A DNA stretch of 64,000 nt, taken from Pedobacter sp. BMA (GTDB lineage Bacteria; Bacteroidota; Bacteroidia; Sphingobacteriales; Sphingobacteriaceae). Of the stretch, positions 8,361 to 17,581 are shown one piece after another. Numbering within the stretch: position 1 is the first letter of the stretch; each line of letters begins with the position of its first letter. The position numbers and the translations under genes are program-made. The notes under the pieces are model-generated. The model was not told where the DNA came from and did no database searches. It saw only the letters and a list, made by a program, of their open reading frames with translations. The stretch spans positions 1-64,000 of the forward strand of contig NZ_LECU01000011.1 of the NCBI RefSeq assembly GCF_001027745.1, given 5' to 3'.

Positions 8361-9311
8361 ATGAAACCAATTAAATTTTTACCCGTAGTGATGATTGCTG
8401 CCGCTGGGTTGGTAGCGTCATGTTCTACATCAAAATTGGCTAGCAATAAGCCAGTTGATGATGTGTACAACTCTGTTGCGAAAGCACAGGAAGTTGAACA
8501 ATATATTCCAACTCAAAATCAGGTTCAGGCTCAAACGCAGCAAGGCCAGACTGAGAACTACGATGAGTATTATGGAACAAGTAATCCTTATTACGATATG
8601 GATTATTCTTCAAGAATTAACCGTTTCTACAATGGTTACAGTTTCCAGGGTTATTATGATCCTTATTTTGACAATTACTATTATGGCAATAGTTACGGTG
8701 CTTCTAATTATCTTGGATACGGCATCGGCTGGGGTAATGGTTATGGATTAGGAGGCTGGGGTGGAAATTACTACGGTAGCATCTGGAATAATCCATTCTA
8801 TTATGGTAATTCGGGCTTTGGATGGAACAGCGGTTTATATGGCTGGAACTCATGGGGTCCTTACTCCTACTACGATCGTTTCGGTTGGGGTGGCGGCTGG
8901 TATGGCGGCGGATGGGGTGTAGGTGGTGGTTACTATGGAGGTGGTGTTGCTACCAACCGCGGTAATTACAGACCAAGACCTGGAAGCAATGATACTGGCG
9001 TTCCAAGAACTTCTGTAGCGGGTGTAAATCCAAACTACGGTCGCCCAAGCAGATCTGGTTATACCGGTAATGGTAACGGATCTATCAGTTCTACCAATCC
9101 TAATGGTAGCGGCAGACCAACAAGAAGTTATCAGCCGACAAATAATGGAAACACTTACACACCCAGCGAACGTCCTACTCAAATGAGTCGTCCTACTAGA
9201 ACTGAGAGTGCTCCGAGTTACTCCCCTCCTGCTAGCAGCGGATCAGGTTCTGGTTCAAGCGGCGGTGGTGGCGGCGGTGGTGGCAGACCATCAAGAGCAG
9301 GAAGAGGTTAA
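8361..9311 (+). CDS. Gly/Tyr/Trp-rich lipoprotein of unknown function
   Basis: The chosen start gives a 316-residue protein beginning MKPIKFLPVVMIAAAGLVASC, a lipoprotein signal with lipobox LVASC. The longer frame from 8313 would put the signal peptide internally. Residues about 70-200 are extremely rich in Gly, Tyr, Asn and Trp (YYGNSGFGWNSGLYGWNSWG and similar). The C-terminal third is Ser/Thr/Pro/Arg-rich and ends with runs of Gly and Ser. I do not recognise a family. It lies 18 bp upstream of a FadL-like porin, so the two are probably co-transcribed and may sit together at the outer membrane. Low complexity suggests an extended or aggregating surface protein; this is inference. Confidence 0.8.
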   Translation: MKPIKFLPVVMIAAAGLVASCSTSKLASNKPVDDVYNSVAKAQEVEQYIPTQNQVQAQTQQGQTENYDEYYGTSNPYYDMDYSSRINRFYNGYSFQGYYDPYFDNYYYGNSYGASNYLGYGIGWGNGYGLGGWGGNYYGSIWNNPFYYGNSGFGWNSGLYGWNSWGPYSYYDRFGWGGGWYGGGWGVGGGYYGGGVATNRGNYRPRPGSNDTGVPRTSVAGVNPNYGRPSRSGYTGNGNGSISSTNPNGSGRPTRSYQPTNNGNTYTPSERPTQMSRPTRTESAPSYSPPASSGSGSGSSGGGGGGGGRPSRAGRG

Positions 9312-9329
9312 TTTAGCGAAACACACAAC

Positions 9330-10832
9330 ATGAAAAAATATATACTGGCTTCCATAGTAGCTACAGTAGCTACTATAGGAACATCATACGCTCAAAGTTA
9401 CGCGCCCGATGCTTTTCGTTTTTCACAAACTAACTATGGCAGTTCGGCCCGTTTTAAAGGAATGGGAGGTGCTCAGATTGGTGTAGGCGGAGACATGGGA
9501 TCTATTAATGCCAATCCGGCGGGATTGGGTCTATTTACAAAATCTGAATTCAGCTTAACTCCCGAATTTAATTCGGTTTCGAATAACAGTTCATTTTTAG
9601 GAACAGACACCAAGGCTACTAAAAACCAGATTAATCTGAATAACATTGGAGTTGTATTTTACAACCCAGCCTATAAAGCTAAGGGAAGCGACGTAAATAA
9701 GGGATTGGTAAGTACTGTTTTTGGTTTAAGCTATACCCGAAACAATGATTTTTTAAATAACATCAACTATGGTGGTGTAAATACCAATAGTTCAATCAGA
9801 GATGCATATGCTGAACAGGCAAATGCTTATGGGATTGATAATACTGTTGCCGGTGATGCTTATGACAGTTATTTAATAAACAGAAATGCTACTAATTTCC
9901 CTAACGGTTTTTCTGCAGAGCCTTACACCGGTACGAGCTTTAACCAGAATTGGAATGAAGCGCGACTTGGGTCGACATCTGAGTTTAACGTTGCCGGTGC
10001 TTTGAACTTTGGTAATAAGGTCTACATTGGCGCTACCGCGAGCTTTGTAAATGTTAGATATGTTAGCGAGGCTACATTTACTGAAAGTGGCCTGGTAAAC
10101 ACCTATGATGCTACTGATGGATACGCAGGTAACGAAAATTATAACCTTACACATTTTAGAAACCAGGAAACAAAAGGTGGCGGCTTTAACCTGAAACTGG
10201 GAATGATTTTCAGACCGGTTAGTGAATTTAGAATCGGCTTGAATTTTCAAACACCAACGTGGATGAATATTCAGGATAATACCAGCGAAACTGTCAACAG
10301 TCAGTTAGCTGGCTATTCCTCAAACAACCCAAGCAGAAATTACACCTTTACCTATAATCTGCGCACACCATTGAAAGCATCAGCGGGTTTAAGTTATGTG
10401 ATTGCGGGAACGGCACTAATCTCGGCAGATGTTGACTATATTGATTACGCTTCGATGCGCTTCTCATCAGACAATGGTTCAGATCCGGCGACAATCAATA
10501 GCTCGAACACCTTTATTAAAAATTCTTACAAAGAAGCAGTGAACTACCGTGTAGGAGCTGAGGTTAAGGTGAGTCCTGAAGTTAGTATCAGAGGCGGTTA
10601 TGGTGTAAATGGAAATGGTGTTAAAGGTGGAGATAATTCGTTTTATCAAGGTCAGTATTTCACTGGTGGAATTGGTTATCGTGTTGATAATTATTACTTC
10701 GATTTGGCTTACCAGAATTACAAAACTAATTTCAGTTCTGCTCCTTATGAGCTTAACGATTATTCTGAACCTGTTGCTGACGTTAACAGCAAAAGAAACA
10801 ATGTATTCTTAACTTTCGGTGTTAGGTTTTAA
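9330..10832 (+). CDS. OmpP1/FadL-family outer membrane transport protein
   Basis: The 500-residue protein starts with a signal peptide ending IGTSYAQ and continues FRFSQTNYGSSARFKGMGGAQIGVGGDMGSINANPAGLG, the N-terminal signature of the FadL/TodX-like family in Bacteroidota. Alternating hydrophobic strands run to the end, which closes in VFLTFGVRF, a typical terminal beta-strand with final Phe. It should form an outer-membrane beta-barrel for hydrophobic substrates; databases often call such proteins hemin receptors without proof. It follows the Gly/Tyr-rich lipoprotein after 18 bp. A bidirectional terminator lies downstream. Confidence 0.85.
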   Translation: MKKYILASIVATVATIGTSYAQSYAPDAFRFSQTNYGSSARFKGMGGAQIGVGGDMGSINANPAGLGLFTKSEFSLTPEFNSVSNNSSFLGTDTKATKNQINLNNIGVVFYNPAYKAKGSDVNKGLVSTVFGLSYTRNNDFLNNINYGGVNTNSSIRDAYAEQANAYGIDNTVAGDAYDSYLINRNATNFPNGFSAEPYTGTSFNQNWNEARLGSTSEFNVAGALNFGNKVYIGATASFVNVRYVSEATFTESGLVNTYDATDGYAGNENYNLTHFRNQETKGGGFNLKLGMIFRPVSEFRIGLNFQTPTWMNIQDNTSETVNSQLAGYSSNNPSRNYTFTYNLRTPLKASAGLSYVIAGTALISADVDYIDYASMRFSSDNGSDPATINSSNTFIKNSYKEAVNYRVGAEVKVSPEVSIRGGYGVNGNGVKGGDNSFYQGQYFTGGIGYRVDNYYFDLAYQNYKTNFSSAPYELNDYSEPVADVNSKRNNVFLTFGVRF

Positions 10833-10867
10833 TAACAAATACTCAAAAACATATAGGTATTTAATAT

Positions 10868-10907
10868 TGCCTCCAAAAAGCTAAACGCTTATTGGAGGCA
10901 TTTTTTA
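10868..10907. terminator. Bidirectional terminator
   Basis: TGCCTCCAA (10868-10876) pairs with TTGGAGGCA (10892-10900), followed by TTTTTTATTT on the plus strand. It lies between the convergent FadL-like gene and the 801-residue protein gene. Confidence 0.75.
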
Positions 10908-13310
10908 TTTCCGCTGGACTGTAATTATCTTTTCCCCGTAAATCAATCCATTATCTGCGACGCCTTGTACCACCACCTTGAATTTTCCAGTTAAATCTCC
11001 GGTATTGAATTTGATAACAGTCGGCTTATCAGCAGTTAATGGCGTTTGATAGTTCCAATATACTGTTGCAAAGTTTATCGGTTCATTTTTGTTTGTGACA
11101 TCCGAAATATAAAATTCTTTTGGAAGTTTAACACCATTCAAGACATAGACATTTGGTTTCGGTTCATAACCTGTACATCCTATATATACTATATTGCCTC
11201 CCCTACCGCCATTTCCATAGGTTCTCCCTTTTACCGGTGCACGGTTACCAGAATCTCCGGGATGATTTGGACAATTGAGAATATTGTATTGACATACATA
11301 GTCGCCACATTCATTGGCATGCTGATGAGATAAGCCATTATTACGATTTGCGGTAATGATGACCTCTTTTAATTTAATATCCCCGGTATGTGACTGCGAA
11401 TCGTTTAGATCATTTATGGAAATCATTTGGGAGGAATCCATTTTGTAGCCTTGCAACCGCAGCTCTTTTTTTATCCTATTTAAAGGATCGTTAAAACTCA
11501 GGTCATAACCCGATGAATTCTTTTCCTGCAAATTTAGCCATACTTTCCCCTTATCTTTTGCGAGCAGATACTCTACTGGTATTGTAAAATAACCGGCATT
11601 ATCCGTTTTGAATACATTAACGTTATTGGCTGCAATTGTGAAAAGGCTGACAGGTACTTTCAGATTTTTTTTCCCTTTCTTTACCTGACCAGTTAGTTCC
11701 ATGCTCGAAATGGAGTCACGATACTCTAGTTTTTCGACCGGCCACCTGTAACGGGTCCATCCTTTGATCATCAATAGCTCATTCAGAAATGCCCGATCAG
11801 AAAACCTTATTCCAGACAAATTGGAGGGGAGCACACCTAATTCTTTCTCTAATAAGTAATAATCAACTATGTTTCTTTCATTTATAAGTGTTAAACGATT
11901 TGCCTGGACACATGCAATGGAAACAAAACCGCTTTTCCATGGAAGTTGAGACTGCAAATCAAGTTCCAGATGAACACTGTCACGGGTTGAATATATTTCT
12001 TTATCGGTTTCTATATTAATTTTACTTATTTGGTCATGGTGTGCGAAGATTGCTTTCTCGGCCAATGGCCGGTACAAACTATCCAGAACGGTTATGCTGT
12101 TAAGCCCAGCAGGTACCGAATCAAGCTGGAACTTTACTGGCTGTGACATATTGGCCTTAAGCATCAAATTTGTATGAAGAAAAATACCGGAATAATTATG
12201 TAATACAAGGTGGACTTTTGCATCTAAATTACTCTTTAAATGAATTCGCAATATATTGTCGCAGATGCTTTCTGTAGCAGACAAGGTAATCCCGGTTCTA
12301 AGTATTTCTGGCAAGAGTATAGTTTGGCCCGAACCGTCACCGCTTAAAATCTTAATATAATATTTGGACTTTAAGTTGGGGTAAAGGTTAAAGAAACCAA
12401 AGCCATGCGAATTGGTAGAAATGGTATCAAGTACTTCGTTATCCCGAAACAATAATGCTCTGGCTTTGATTGATGCATCATTCAATCCTTTGATTTCAAA
12501 ACCAACTCTACTTGTTATTCCGTTTACCAGATAACCACCTTCGGGAAAAAATCTAACCTGATATTGTTGTTGATTTGTGTAAGGCAAATCATAGTTGATG
12601 TACCGAGTATCATTGCCTTTATTAACGGTGATGGAAAGCAAATTATTTTCTGCTGTAATTGCGGCAGATGGGTAATCAATCATTAATTCTCCGATGACAC
12701 TACTTTTCGCGGTACCTCTTTTTAGTATTTCAGACCTTCCGATAGTATAGTTAATCTCGGCATTTTCTACAAAGCGGTTATCACTTGTAAGCACTTTTAA
12801 TAAAGCTGTTCCCGTTTTATTATTTTCCTGATTTCTGTTAAAAATAGCGACAGTAGCTGTTAATTTATTAACTATTGTAGATTTTATCGTAATGGGCTGG
12901 ATAAATTCAACATCAGACTTACCATTGACGATGACATTGGCATTGATAACGAAACGGTAGTTTCCACCAGTTATAGAATCAGGCAGGGTGAGATTACCGA
13001 AGCAAATTCCTTTTTCAATAAGAAACTTATCTTGCAGAACAACAGTACTATCGAGGTTATTTACTAATGATATATATAGCGTGTGGTAATTAGCCAGATC
13101 TGTTACACCTTTCAACAAATAACCGGTAAACCAAACCTGATCATTATTGGTGTATACATTCTTATCAAAGTGAACGAACAAGGTTGATTTTATATGATGC
13201 TTTCCATAATGATGTAGGTTATCGGCGATGCTATCCAGCTTTTGACCATACGACTGTGATGTGCATAAAAGCACTGGCAGCAAAATGAAGAATCGAAATA
13301 GCTTAGGCAT
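10905..13310 (-). CDS. Secreted MG2-like protein with plug-like segment and Cys cluster
   Basis: The 801-residue protein has a signal peptide (MPKLFRFFILLPVLLCTSQSYGQ). Residues about 43-130 (TLFVHFDKNVYTNNDQVWFTGYL) resemble the MG2 domain of alpha-2-macroglobulins. The middle consists of beta-sandwich-like segments. LKEVIITANRN near residue 647 resembles the start of a TonB-receptor plug, and YVLNGVKLP near 722 its continuation, but no barrel follows. Between them is an insert with four Cys (668, 673, 680, 712) and many Gly. This layout occurs in uncharacterised Bacteroidota proteins with MG2 and carboxypeptidase-regulatory-like domains. Location is probably periplasm or cell surface. It is convergent with the FadL gene and 48 bp downstream of ubiD-type gene. 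Confidence 0.65.
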   Translation of the reverse strand: MPKLFRFFILLPVLLCTSQSYGQKLDSIADNLHHYGKHHIKSTLFVHFDKNVYTNNDQVWFTGYLLKGVTDLANYHTLYISLVNNLDSTVVLQDKFLIEKGICFGNLTLPDSITGGNYRFVINANVIVNGKSDVEFIQPITIKSTIVNKLTATVAIFNRNQENNKTGTALLKVLTSDNRFVENAEINYTIGRSEILKRGTAKSSVIGELMIDYPSAAITAENNLLSITVNKGNDTRYINYDLPYTNQQQYQVRFFPEGGYLVNGITSRVGFEIKGLNDASIKARALLFRDNEVLDTISTNSHGFGFFNLYPNLKSKYYIKILSGDGSGQTILLPEILRTGITLSATESICDNILRIHLKSNLDAKVHLVLHNYSGIFLHTNLMLKANMSQPVKFQLDSVPAGLNSITVLDSLYRPLAEKAIFAHHDQISKINIETDKEIYSTRDSVHLELDLQSQLPWKSGFVSIACVQANRLTLINERNIVDYYLLEKELGVLPSNLSGIRFSDRAFLNELLMIKGWTRYRWPVEKLEYRDSISSMELTGQVKKGKKNLKVPVSLFTIAANNVNVFKTDNAGYFTIPVEYLLAKDKGKVWLNLQEKNSSGYDLSFNDPLNRIKKELRLQGYKMDSSQMISINDLNDSQSHTGDIKLKEVIITANRNNGLSHQHANECGDYVCQYNILNCPNHPGDSGNRAPVKGRTYGNGGRGGNIVYIGCTGYEPKPNVYVLNGVKLPKEFYISDVTNKNEPINFATVYWNYQTPLTADKPTVIKFNTGDLTGKFKVVVQGVADNGLIYGEKIITVQRK

Positions 13311-13358
13311 TATATTAACCTTTCTTTCTCAGATCAATAAAACATTAAATATTTAAAA

Positions 13359-15194
13359 CTAAATTATTCCAGCTAATATAGCACCAGGCTGCCCCATCTG
13401 ATCTACTTTATTTTCTACATCTGAGTTTTTGACTAGTTCTGGGGCATGATGGGGTTTTTTCCTGGCATCGATAATTAAAGAACCTTTACATCCCCAGTGT
13501 TTATTAATTGTAAAATCATTTATGCCATAAATATCGGCAGCGGGATTGCTTCGGGTAAATGTGATCCAGACCAGGTTATCAATATTTGCTGCTGTAAATT
13601 CGGCATCATCAGCTAAAATGAGTAAAGGAAATCCACTCAGATCCTGATCAATCAATGAGATATTTAATTTTGCGATTTCAACTGCCGTTTTCTCTGCGCT
13701 TATAAACTTGTCGCACTCCAGTATCAGCACTCCAGCGATGGCCACTTCAGCCCTATAACAGCCGTCTCCCAATTTGAGGTTTTCGGGAAGTGCTTCCCAT
13801 AGTTCACGTTTTTTTTCGCCGGCCGCTGCAATAACTACTTTAGATCCGCTGTTTAGCCCATCCCCACTGTAATCCAATGTATCAATTGTGGTATTTGTGT
13901 AGAAATGTACATCTCTGGTAAAATCAATACGCTCAAGAATATGGGATAAGAAGCCCTTAATATCATGAGTGTTTAGGGTTTCATCGTCCTCTTTTGCAGC
14001 AATAAAAACATATTTAGCCAGACTAAGCTGATTTTTGCCCAAAATATGGTTGGCGATGGTTAGTATTTCCTGGGGTCTTCTTTCCTTTAAGTATGGGGTA
14101 TATCGCTCACTTCCGATAGCAAACAATAAGGGATGAACACCTGCTGCATCTACAGCATGAACTTCTTTGAGACCATGAATTTCCTGAGGAATGGCAGATC
14201 CCGTAATTTCATGAATAAGTGCGCCAAAGCTGGTATCTTCCTGTGGAGGGCGTCCAACTACAGTAAACGACCAGATGGCATCTTTTTTATGGTACACATT
14301 GTGCACCTTCATCAAAGGGAAGGGGTGTGTTAAACTGTAATAGCCTAAATGATCCCCGAACGGTCCTTCTGGTTTATTCTCATTTGGATGGACAGTTCCA
14401 GTAATGATAAAATCGGCATCCGCAGAGATACAGAATCCTTCCTCATCATAAAAATACCTGAACCGTCTATCGCCCAATGCGCCGGCGAAAGTCATTTCAG
14501 ACAATCCTTCAGGCAAAGGCATCACAGCAGCAAGTGGATGTGATGGAGGACCTCCAACGAAGATACTTACCTTTAGTGGTAAACCCAATTTATTAGCTTT
14601 AGATTGGTGAACACCAATTCCACGATGAATCTGATAGTGTAATCCGATTTCTTTATCCTGAATGTAATCGTTACCACCTAACTGGATACGATACATACCC
14701 AAATTAGCGTTAAGCACCCCTTTTTTCTCTACATCTTCTGTGTATACTTGTGGCATGGTGACAAAGGGTCCACCATCCATTGGCCAATTTACGATTTGCG
14801 GTAATTGACTAATACTTGTTTTTAGAAAGTTATGCCTTGCTGACGGCGTTTTTAACGGTAGGGCTGACAATGCCGACATTGCTGAACCCGCGTATTTAAA
14901 AGGATTCTTAAGGGCCTTAATAGGATCGTTACGTAAAGAAACCAATTGTTGCACTTTTGGCAAAGTATCTCTAAATATGAATTTAGATCTTTCCAGCGTA
15001 CCGAATAGATTTGAAACTGCAGGGAACGGGCTCCCTTTCACGTTTTCAAAAAATAACGCAGGACCCTGTTTTTCATAAACCCTTAAATGGATGGTTGCCA
15101 TTTCCAGGTAAGGGTCTACCTCTTCTTTAATACGAATTAAATGACCATGCTTTTCGAGGTCTGCAATACAGTCTGCCAAACTTTTATATGCCAT
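13359..15194 (-). CDS. UbiD-family decarboxylase
   Basis: The 611-residue protein carries UbiD-family segments: MAYKSLADCIADLEKHGHLIRI at the N-terminus, GMYRIQLGGNDYIQDKEIGLHYQIHRGIGVH, FVGGPPSHPLAAVMPLPEGLSE, and NKPEGPFGDHLGYYSLTHPFPLMKV with the conserved Glu/Arg region of prenylated-FMN decarboxylases. The length, longer than UbiD of about 490 residues, fits the form often labelled menaquinone biosynthesis decarboxylase. The cofactor would be made by a UbiX-type enzyme, and one is encoded at 36955-37530. The real substrate, quinone precursor or another aromatic acid, cannot be settled here. The gene lies upstream of the MG2-like gene and downstream of the Dps terminator. Confidence 0.85.
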   Translation of the reverse strand: MAYKSLADCIADLEKHGHLIRIKEEVDPYLEMATIHLRVYEKQGPALFFENVKGSPFPAVSNLFGTLERSKFIFRDTLPKVQQLVSLRNDPIKALKNPFKYAGSAMSALSALPLKTPSARHNFLKTSISQLPQIVNWPMDGGPFVTMPQVYTEDVEKKGVLNANLGMYRIQLGGNDYIQDKEIGLHYQIHRGIGVHQSKANKLGLPLKVSIFVGGPPSHPLAAVMPLPEGLSEMTFAGALGDRRFRYFYDEEGFCISADADFIITGTVHPNENKPEGPFGDHLGYYSLTHPFPLMKVHNVYHKKDAIWSFTVVGRPPQEDTSFGALIHEITGSAIPQEIHGLKEVHAVDAAGVHPLLFAIGSERYTPYLKERRPQEILTIANHILGKNQLSLAKYVFIAAKEDDETLNTHDIKGFLSHILERIDFTRDVHFYTNTTIDTLDYSGDGLNSGSKVVIAAAGEKKRELWEALPENLKLGDGCYRAEVAIAGVLILECDKFISAEKTAVEIAKLNISLIDQDLSGFPLLILADDAEFTAANIDNLVWITFTRSNPAADIYGINDFTINKHWGCKGSLIIDARKKPHHAPELVKNSDVENKVDQMGQPGAILAGII

Positions 15195-15234
15195 GCACCA
15201 AAGATAATTAATTACTTATGCTATAAAACAAAAA

Positions 15235-15278
15235 GCCCCGGATAAACAGATTTTAATATTCATCTATTTATCCGGGGC
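15235..15278 (-). terminator. Terminator of the Dps gene
   Basis: GCCCCGGATAAA (15235-15246) pairs with TTTATCCGGGGC (15267-15278), and the stem extends to AGAT/ATCT around the loop. On the minus strand it is followed by TTTTTGTTTT. Confidence 0.8.
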
Positions 15279-15299
15279 AAAGAATTTTTATTCAATTTG

Positions 15300-15779
15300 C
15301 TATTTCTTACCTGCAAATGAGCGTAACATCCAGATTGTTTTTTCTTTGAACTGCATGAATTTGTTTACCATGTCATTCGTCCCATCATCACCCGCCTGAT
15401 CAGCAGCTTCCATCACCACGCGTTCAATCTCGATCAATTTAGACATGTCATCAAGTAATGCTTCAACCATATCAAGGTCTTTCATACCGATGGTATCGAT
15501 TTCCTTAATTTGTGATTCGCTGATGTAATCGGCAAAACGGCTGTGAGGTGGTTTACCTAAAGTTAGCACACGCTCCGCGATTTCGTCGATGGTAACCTGT
15601 GCATTCGTATATAATTCTTCAAATTTAATATGCAGTGTGAAGAAGTTTTGTCCCTTAATATTCCAGTGACAACCTCTCAACTTTTGGTAATGAATGTGAT
15701 AATTAGCTAAATAATCATTTAAAAGATCAACCACAGGTTTAACTTCCTTTTCGTTTAAGCTTATCTCTTTAGCGTCCAT
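15300..15779 (-). CDS. dps: Dps-family ferritin-like DNA protection protein
   Basis: The 159-residue protein has the Dps signature LRGCHWNIKGQNFFTLHIKFEELYTNAQVTIDEIAERVLTLG at residues about 38-80, which carries the inter-subunit ferroxidase His, Asp and Glu positions. Dps proteins form dodecamers that oxidise and store iron using hydrogen peroxide and protect DNA in stress. Length is normal. It is a single-gene unit with its own terminator. The 281-bp gap to the divergent LysM gene must hold both promoters, but I could not assign a clear element. Confidence 0.93.
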   Translation of the reverse strand: MDAKEISLNEKEVKPVVDLLNDYLANYHIHYQKLRGCHWNIKGQNFFTLHIKFEELYTNAQVTIDEIAERVLTLGKPPHSRFADYISESQIKEIDTIGMKDLDMVEALLDDMSKLIEIERVVMEAADQAGDDGTNDMVNKFMQFKEKTIWMLRSFAGKK

Positions 15780-16060
15780 TTTCTTTTGTTTATATTGTTT
15801 TTATTGTGTGATTAACAAATCAGGCTTACAAAAGTTTTAATGTATTTTTCACTTTAAACAATACCATTATTATTCGCTCGTTTATTAATCGACATCATAA
15901 CAAACACCAATTTTACAAGTTATTAGAAATGAATAAAATACAATCTAATCAAAGCTAGAAATGTGAGTTCCCGGCTGATGTTGCTTACCCTGTATACCCT
16001 TTCATTTATAATATTATTCGTATAATTGCTTTCTTTGACTTAGAATTTACATAAAAATAA

Positions 16061-17581
16061 ATGCACAAAATATATTTATCTGCTGTAGTTTTATTTGCGA
16101 TAAACATCGCAAATGCAAAGGCTAATTCAGCAAGAGACTCTATCGGCGTAGAAAATAATAACGGCAAAAAACTTATCATTCATCAGATCGTAGCCAAAGA
16201 CACTTACTATTCAATAGGGAGAAGATACAATGTAGCTCCAAAAGACATCATGACCTATAATGACAATAAATATCTCCAGATTGGGGTAGTCATTAAAGTG
16301 CCTACAAATACCCCCTTTGGATCAGCCACTGCGGCCGCTCAAACACCGGCTAATGTAGAAGGAGGAATTATTGAGCATACGGTGAAAGCAAAAGAAAACC
16401 TGAATATGCTGGCGGAGAAATACGGTACAACGGTGAATGAAATTAAAAGATTAAACAATCTTTCGGGAAACAATCTCAGCATCGGACAGGTATTAAAAAT
16501 TTCTTCTAAAACCACCAGCCAGTCAGTTCAGCAAACCGAAAATGCCCCGGCTAAAGTAACCGCACCACAACCTCAGCAAGAAAATACAACAACCGATCAA
16601 ACCATGATCGAACATACGGTCGCACCAAAAGAGTTTCTGGGAAAAATAGCAGAGAAATATGGAACTACGGTTGATGAGGTTAAAAAAGCGAATAATCTAT
16701 CAGGCAATAACCTTAGAATAGGACAAAAGCTAAAGATTCCGGCAACAAAAAACGTTGAGGAGAATAAAATTGTAAGTGTAGCCGAGCAACCTCAAACAGA
16801 AGCGGCAAAGACAGCTGATGCTGCCGGAAGCCATACCGTATTAAGAAACGAAACTATTTTCACCATTGCCAAGCAGTACGGTGTTACTGCCTACCAACTG
16901 AGAAAACTTAATGATTTACCAGATAACAATCTGAACATCGGGCAGGTAATAAAAGTTCCGGGTGGAATAGTAATGGAAGTTCAGGTACCGAAAGATAAAC
17001 AGGGAGAGCAGGCTAAACAAACAACCCCAATAACTGCTAAAGAAGAGAGTTTTATTCATACAGTTGTTGACGGAGAAAACATTTTCAGCATAGCAAAAAA
17101 ATATAACCTCACCGCTTATCAAATCAGGGTAGCCAACAAAATGGACGACAATATTTTGAAAGTTGGTCAGAAGCTTATTATACCTACGCCACCTCAGCCT
17201 AAATCAGTTAATGATTTATCGAAAGAAGCACAGGAAAATGAGCCGGATAGCACGGTAATTAATGATCCGAAACTCCGTCGTGACCCTAGTGTTTACGGTT
17301 TGAGCCAGATCGAGGAAAAAGGAACTGCAATCTGGATTGCTGATGCAGATTTGGATGGAACAAAGATGTTGGTTTTACACCGTACTGCACCCGTTGGACG
17401 TGTAATTAAAATTACCAATCCGATGACTAACAAAACAACTTTTGCGAAGGTTGTTGGTAAATTTACTGAGAATGAATCAACAAAAGATGTTATCATTGTA
17501 ATGACTAAAGCTGTAGCCGACTCTTTGGGAGCTTTAGATAAGCGTTTTTTCTGCAACTTAACATACAGTGCTGCTCAATGA
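16061..17581 (+). CDS. Secreted protein with five LysM repeats and an RlpA-like C-terminal domain
   Basis: The 506-residue protein begins with a signal peptide (MHKIYLSAVVLFAINIANAKA). Five LysM modules follow, starting near residues 40, 106, 183, 257 and 332, each with the xHTVxxxExxxxIAxKYG...NxLxxNxLxIGQxLKIP pattern and joined by Gln/Thr/Ala-rich linkers. The C-terminal 100 residues (LHRTAPVGRVIKITNPMTNKTTFAKVVG) resemble a double-psi beta-barrel of RlpA type. LysM modules bind peptidoglycan, so this is probably a periplasmic wall-binding protein; whether the barrel has lytic activity is unknown. Its stop overlaps the ATG of the uridine kinase gene by 4 bp (ATGA), indicating translational coupling. 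Confidence 0.88.
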   Translation: MHKIYLSAVVLFAINIANAKANSARDSIGVENNNGKKLIIHQIVAKDTYYSIGRRYNVAPKDIMTYNDNKYLQIGVVIKVPTNTPFGSATAAAQTPANVEGGIIEHTVKAKENLNMLAEKYGTTVNEIKRLNNLSGNNLSIGQVLKISSKTTSQSVQQTENAPAKVTAPQPQQENTTTDQTMIEHTVAPKEFLGKIAEKYGTTVDEVKKANNLSGNNLRIGQKLKIPATKNVEENKIVSVAEQPQTEAAKTADAAGSHTVLRNETIFTIAKQYGVTAYQLRKLNDLPDNNLNIGQVIKVPGGIVMEVQVPKDKQGEQAKQTTPITAKEESFIHTVVDGENIFSIAKKYNLTAYQIRVANKMDDNILKVGQKLIIPTPPQPKSVNDLSKEAQENEPDSTVINDPKLRRDPSVYGLSQIEEKGTAIWIADADLDGTKMLVLHRTAPVGRVIKITNPMTNKTTFAKVVGKFTENESTKDVIIVMTKAVADSLGALDKRFFCNLTYSAAQ

